This document shows positions 4,008-5,089 of a stretch of DNA of 5,089 nucleotides, piece after piece. Source of the DNA: an uncultured Collinsella sp. (GTDB lineage Bacteria > Actinomycetota > Coriobacteriia > Coriobacteriales > Coriobacteriaceae); assembly GCA_900553165.1 (NCBI GenBank), contig USCN01000117.1:1-5089 (forward strand), in the 5' to 3' direction. A program made the position numbers and the translations under genes. The first letter of the stretch is position 1; every line of letters starts with the position of its first letter. Below the pieces are notes generated by a model. It saw only the letters and a list, made by a program, of their open reading frames with translations. It had not been told where the DNA came from and made no database searches.

Positions 4008-5089
4008 ATGGAAACGATCATCAACGTCGACGATGTCTCGTTCTCCTATGGCACGCAGACCGAGCAGGCGCTTAAGCATATCTCGCTCGGCGTGAACAGG
4101 GGAGATTTTATCGGCATTATCGGGCCTTCGGGCGCCGGCAAGTCCACACTTGCCGCCTGCCTGTCGGGAGCCGTACCCCACCATTACACCGGCACGTTCT
4201 TTGGGTCCGTCACTGTCGACGGCCACGACACCTGCGCGGTCTCGCTCACCGACGTATCGCAGATCGTCGGCAGCGTGTTGCAGGACATCGACACGCAAAT
4301 GGTCGCCTCGGTCGTCGAGGACGAGATGCTATTTGGCCTGGAGAACTTTGGCGTTCCCCACGACCAAATCGAGAAACGTGTGAGCGAGACGCTCGAGACC
4401 GTCGGCATCAGCGACCTGCGCGACCGCGAGATCGCCACCCTCTCAGGCGGCCAAAAGCAAAAGGTTGCCATCGCCGCCATCCTCGCCATGCGTCCGCGTG
4501 TGCTCGTGCTCGACGAACCCACCGCGGCGCTCGATCCCGCCAGCTCCACGCTGGTCTTCGAGACCCTGCGTGAGGCAAACCGTGAACTCGGCATCACCAT
4601 CGTCGTCGTTGAGCAAAAAGTCGCCCTGCTTTCGGAGTATTGCAACCGCGTGCTCGTGCTCAATCATAGCGAAATCGCGCTACAGGGCGAGCCGCACGAG
4701 GTCTTCGCGCACGCCGATGAGCTCCGCGCCATCGGCGTCGATTGCCCACGTGTCACGCGCATTTTCAACAGCCTCGAGGCCGATGGCCTGGCCAGCGGCA
4801 CTCCCTGTTTGGATGTTGATGAGGCCGAGCGCCTGATTACGAGCATCGTCGACCCCGCACACGCAAGCAGCGACATTCAGACACCCGCCGGCTCACCGCA
4901 CGCACCGTCGTTGCGCCCGCATGCCAAGGACGCCGAGCCCGTGCTCGCCTTCGATCACGTTGAGTTTGCCTATCCCAATGGCGGCGCCGCCGTCCACGAC
5001 CTCAACCTGACCCTATATCCCGGCGAGCTCGTGGGCATCGTCGGCCAAAACGGCGCCGGCAAGACCACGCTCACTAAGCTGCTCACAGG
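4008..5089 (+). CDS. Two-domain ECF transporter ATP-binding protein (EcfA1-EcfA2 fusion type), 3' end outside window
   Basis: 360 complete codons are visible, open at the window edge. ATG at 4008 follows AAAGG (3998-4002) by 5 nt. The first ATPase domain has Walker A G39-P-S-G-A-G-K-S46, Q-loop Q92, signature L145-S-G-G-Q149, Walker B V165-L-V-L-D-E-P171 with catalytic E170, and D-loop A174-L-D176. The H-switch position after the last core strand (V-V-V-E-Q203) carries Gln instead of the usual His. A linker (about 285-310) rich in Ala, Pro, His and Ser leads to a second domain that starts at about P311 and reaches Walker A G346-Q-N-G-A-G-K-T353 just before the edge. Known role: the paired ATPases drive ECF importers through EcfT. 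With an S component gene immediately upstream, this looks like a dedicated ECF cassette, and an ecfT gene would be expected next. It may be shared with other S components. Confidence 0.9.
   Translation, partial: METIINVDDVSFSYGTQTEQALKHISLGVNRGDFIGIIGPSGAGKSTLAACLSGAVPHHYTGTFFGSVTVDGHDTCAVSLTDVSQIVGSVLQDIDTQMVASVVEDEMLFGLENFGVPHDQIEKRVSETLETVGISDLRDREIATLSGGQKQKVAIAAILAMRPRVLVLDEPTAALDPASSTLVFETLREANRELGITIVVVEQKVALLSEYCNRVLVLNHSEIALQGEPHEVFAHADELRAIGVDCPRVTRIFNSLEADGLASGTPCLDVDEAERLITSIVDPAHASSDIQTPAGSPHAPSLRPHAKDAEPVLAFDHVEFAYPNGGAAVHDLNLTLYPGELVGIVGQNGAGKTTLTKLLT

Noticed and set aside
3083..4024. 313-codon minus-strand frame across the S component gene
   Set aside because: The product is a repetitive Asp/Gly/His-rich shadow of the plus-strand gene. 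The apparent RDANAIG shared with the leader peptide arises only because the 18-nt inverted repeat reads the same on the other strand.

Overview
The window is high-GC bacterial DNA (strong G/C preference at third codon positions, compact genes, all on the + strand) with an AT-richer regulatory island near 835-960. The gene styles (secreted C69 dipeptidase with a membrane-anchoring tail, two-domain ECF ATPase, high-GC codon use) suggest a gut Coriobacteriia member, most likely Collinsella or a close relative. That is inference from sequence style, not a database match.

Layout. (1) 2-706: the C-terminal two-thirds of a diacylglycerol/lipid kinase family protein, followed at once by a 30-residue single-pass membrane protein whose ribosome site overlaps the kinase stop codon. 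A strong intrinsic terminator (742-783) closes this unit. (2) 784-1014: an AT-rich intergenic control region with 21-bp-spaced direct repeats and a dyad. (3) 1015-2817: an exported family C69 dipeptidase. Its catalytic cysteine would become residue 1 after signal peptide removal, and the protein ends in an acidic stalk, one membrane helix and an RRKKA tail. (4) 2818-3223: a hairpin terminator, an extended -10 promoter, a 22-codon leader peptide with three consecutive Trp codons, and a 12-bp UUCG-capped intrinsic terminator. This is a ribosome-mediated tryptophan attenuator. (5) 3224-3796: a TrpP-like ECF substrate-binding (S) component. (6) 3797-4007: two palindromic intergenic elements. (7) 4008-end: the start of a two-domain ECF ATPase, cut by the window edge inside its second Walker A region.

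How the genes work together. Regions 4-7 read as a tryptophan-controlled ECF uptake system. The S component is expressed when the leader ribosome stalls for lack of charged tRNA-Trp, and the ATPase that powers it follows about 210 bp downstream. A peptide-cleaving ectoenzyme next to an amino-acid importer fits a peptide- and amino-acid-scavenging lifestyle, but the two are separate transcription units here.

The most unusual signal is an exact 18-nt inverted repeat. One arm (3047-3064) lies in the leader peptide gene immediately after the Trp codons. The other (3159-3176) lies beyond the attenuator terminator, ahead of the transporter gene. The first arm can also pair with a segment before the terminator, so the leader appears to hold more alternative structures than a simple attenuator needs.
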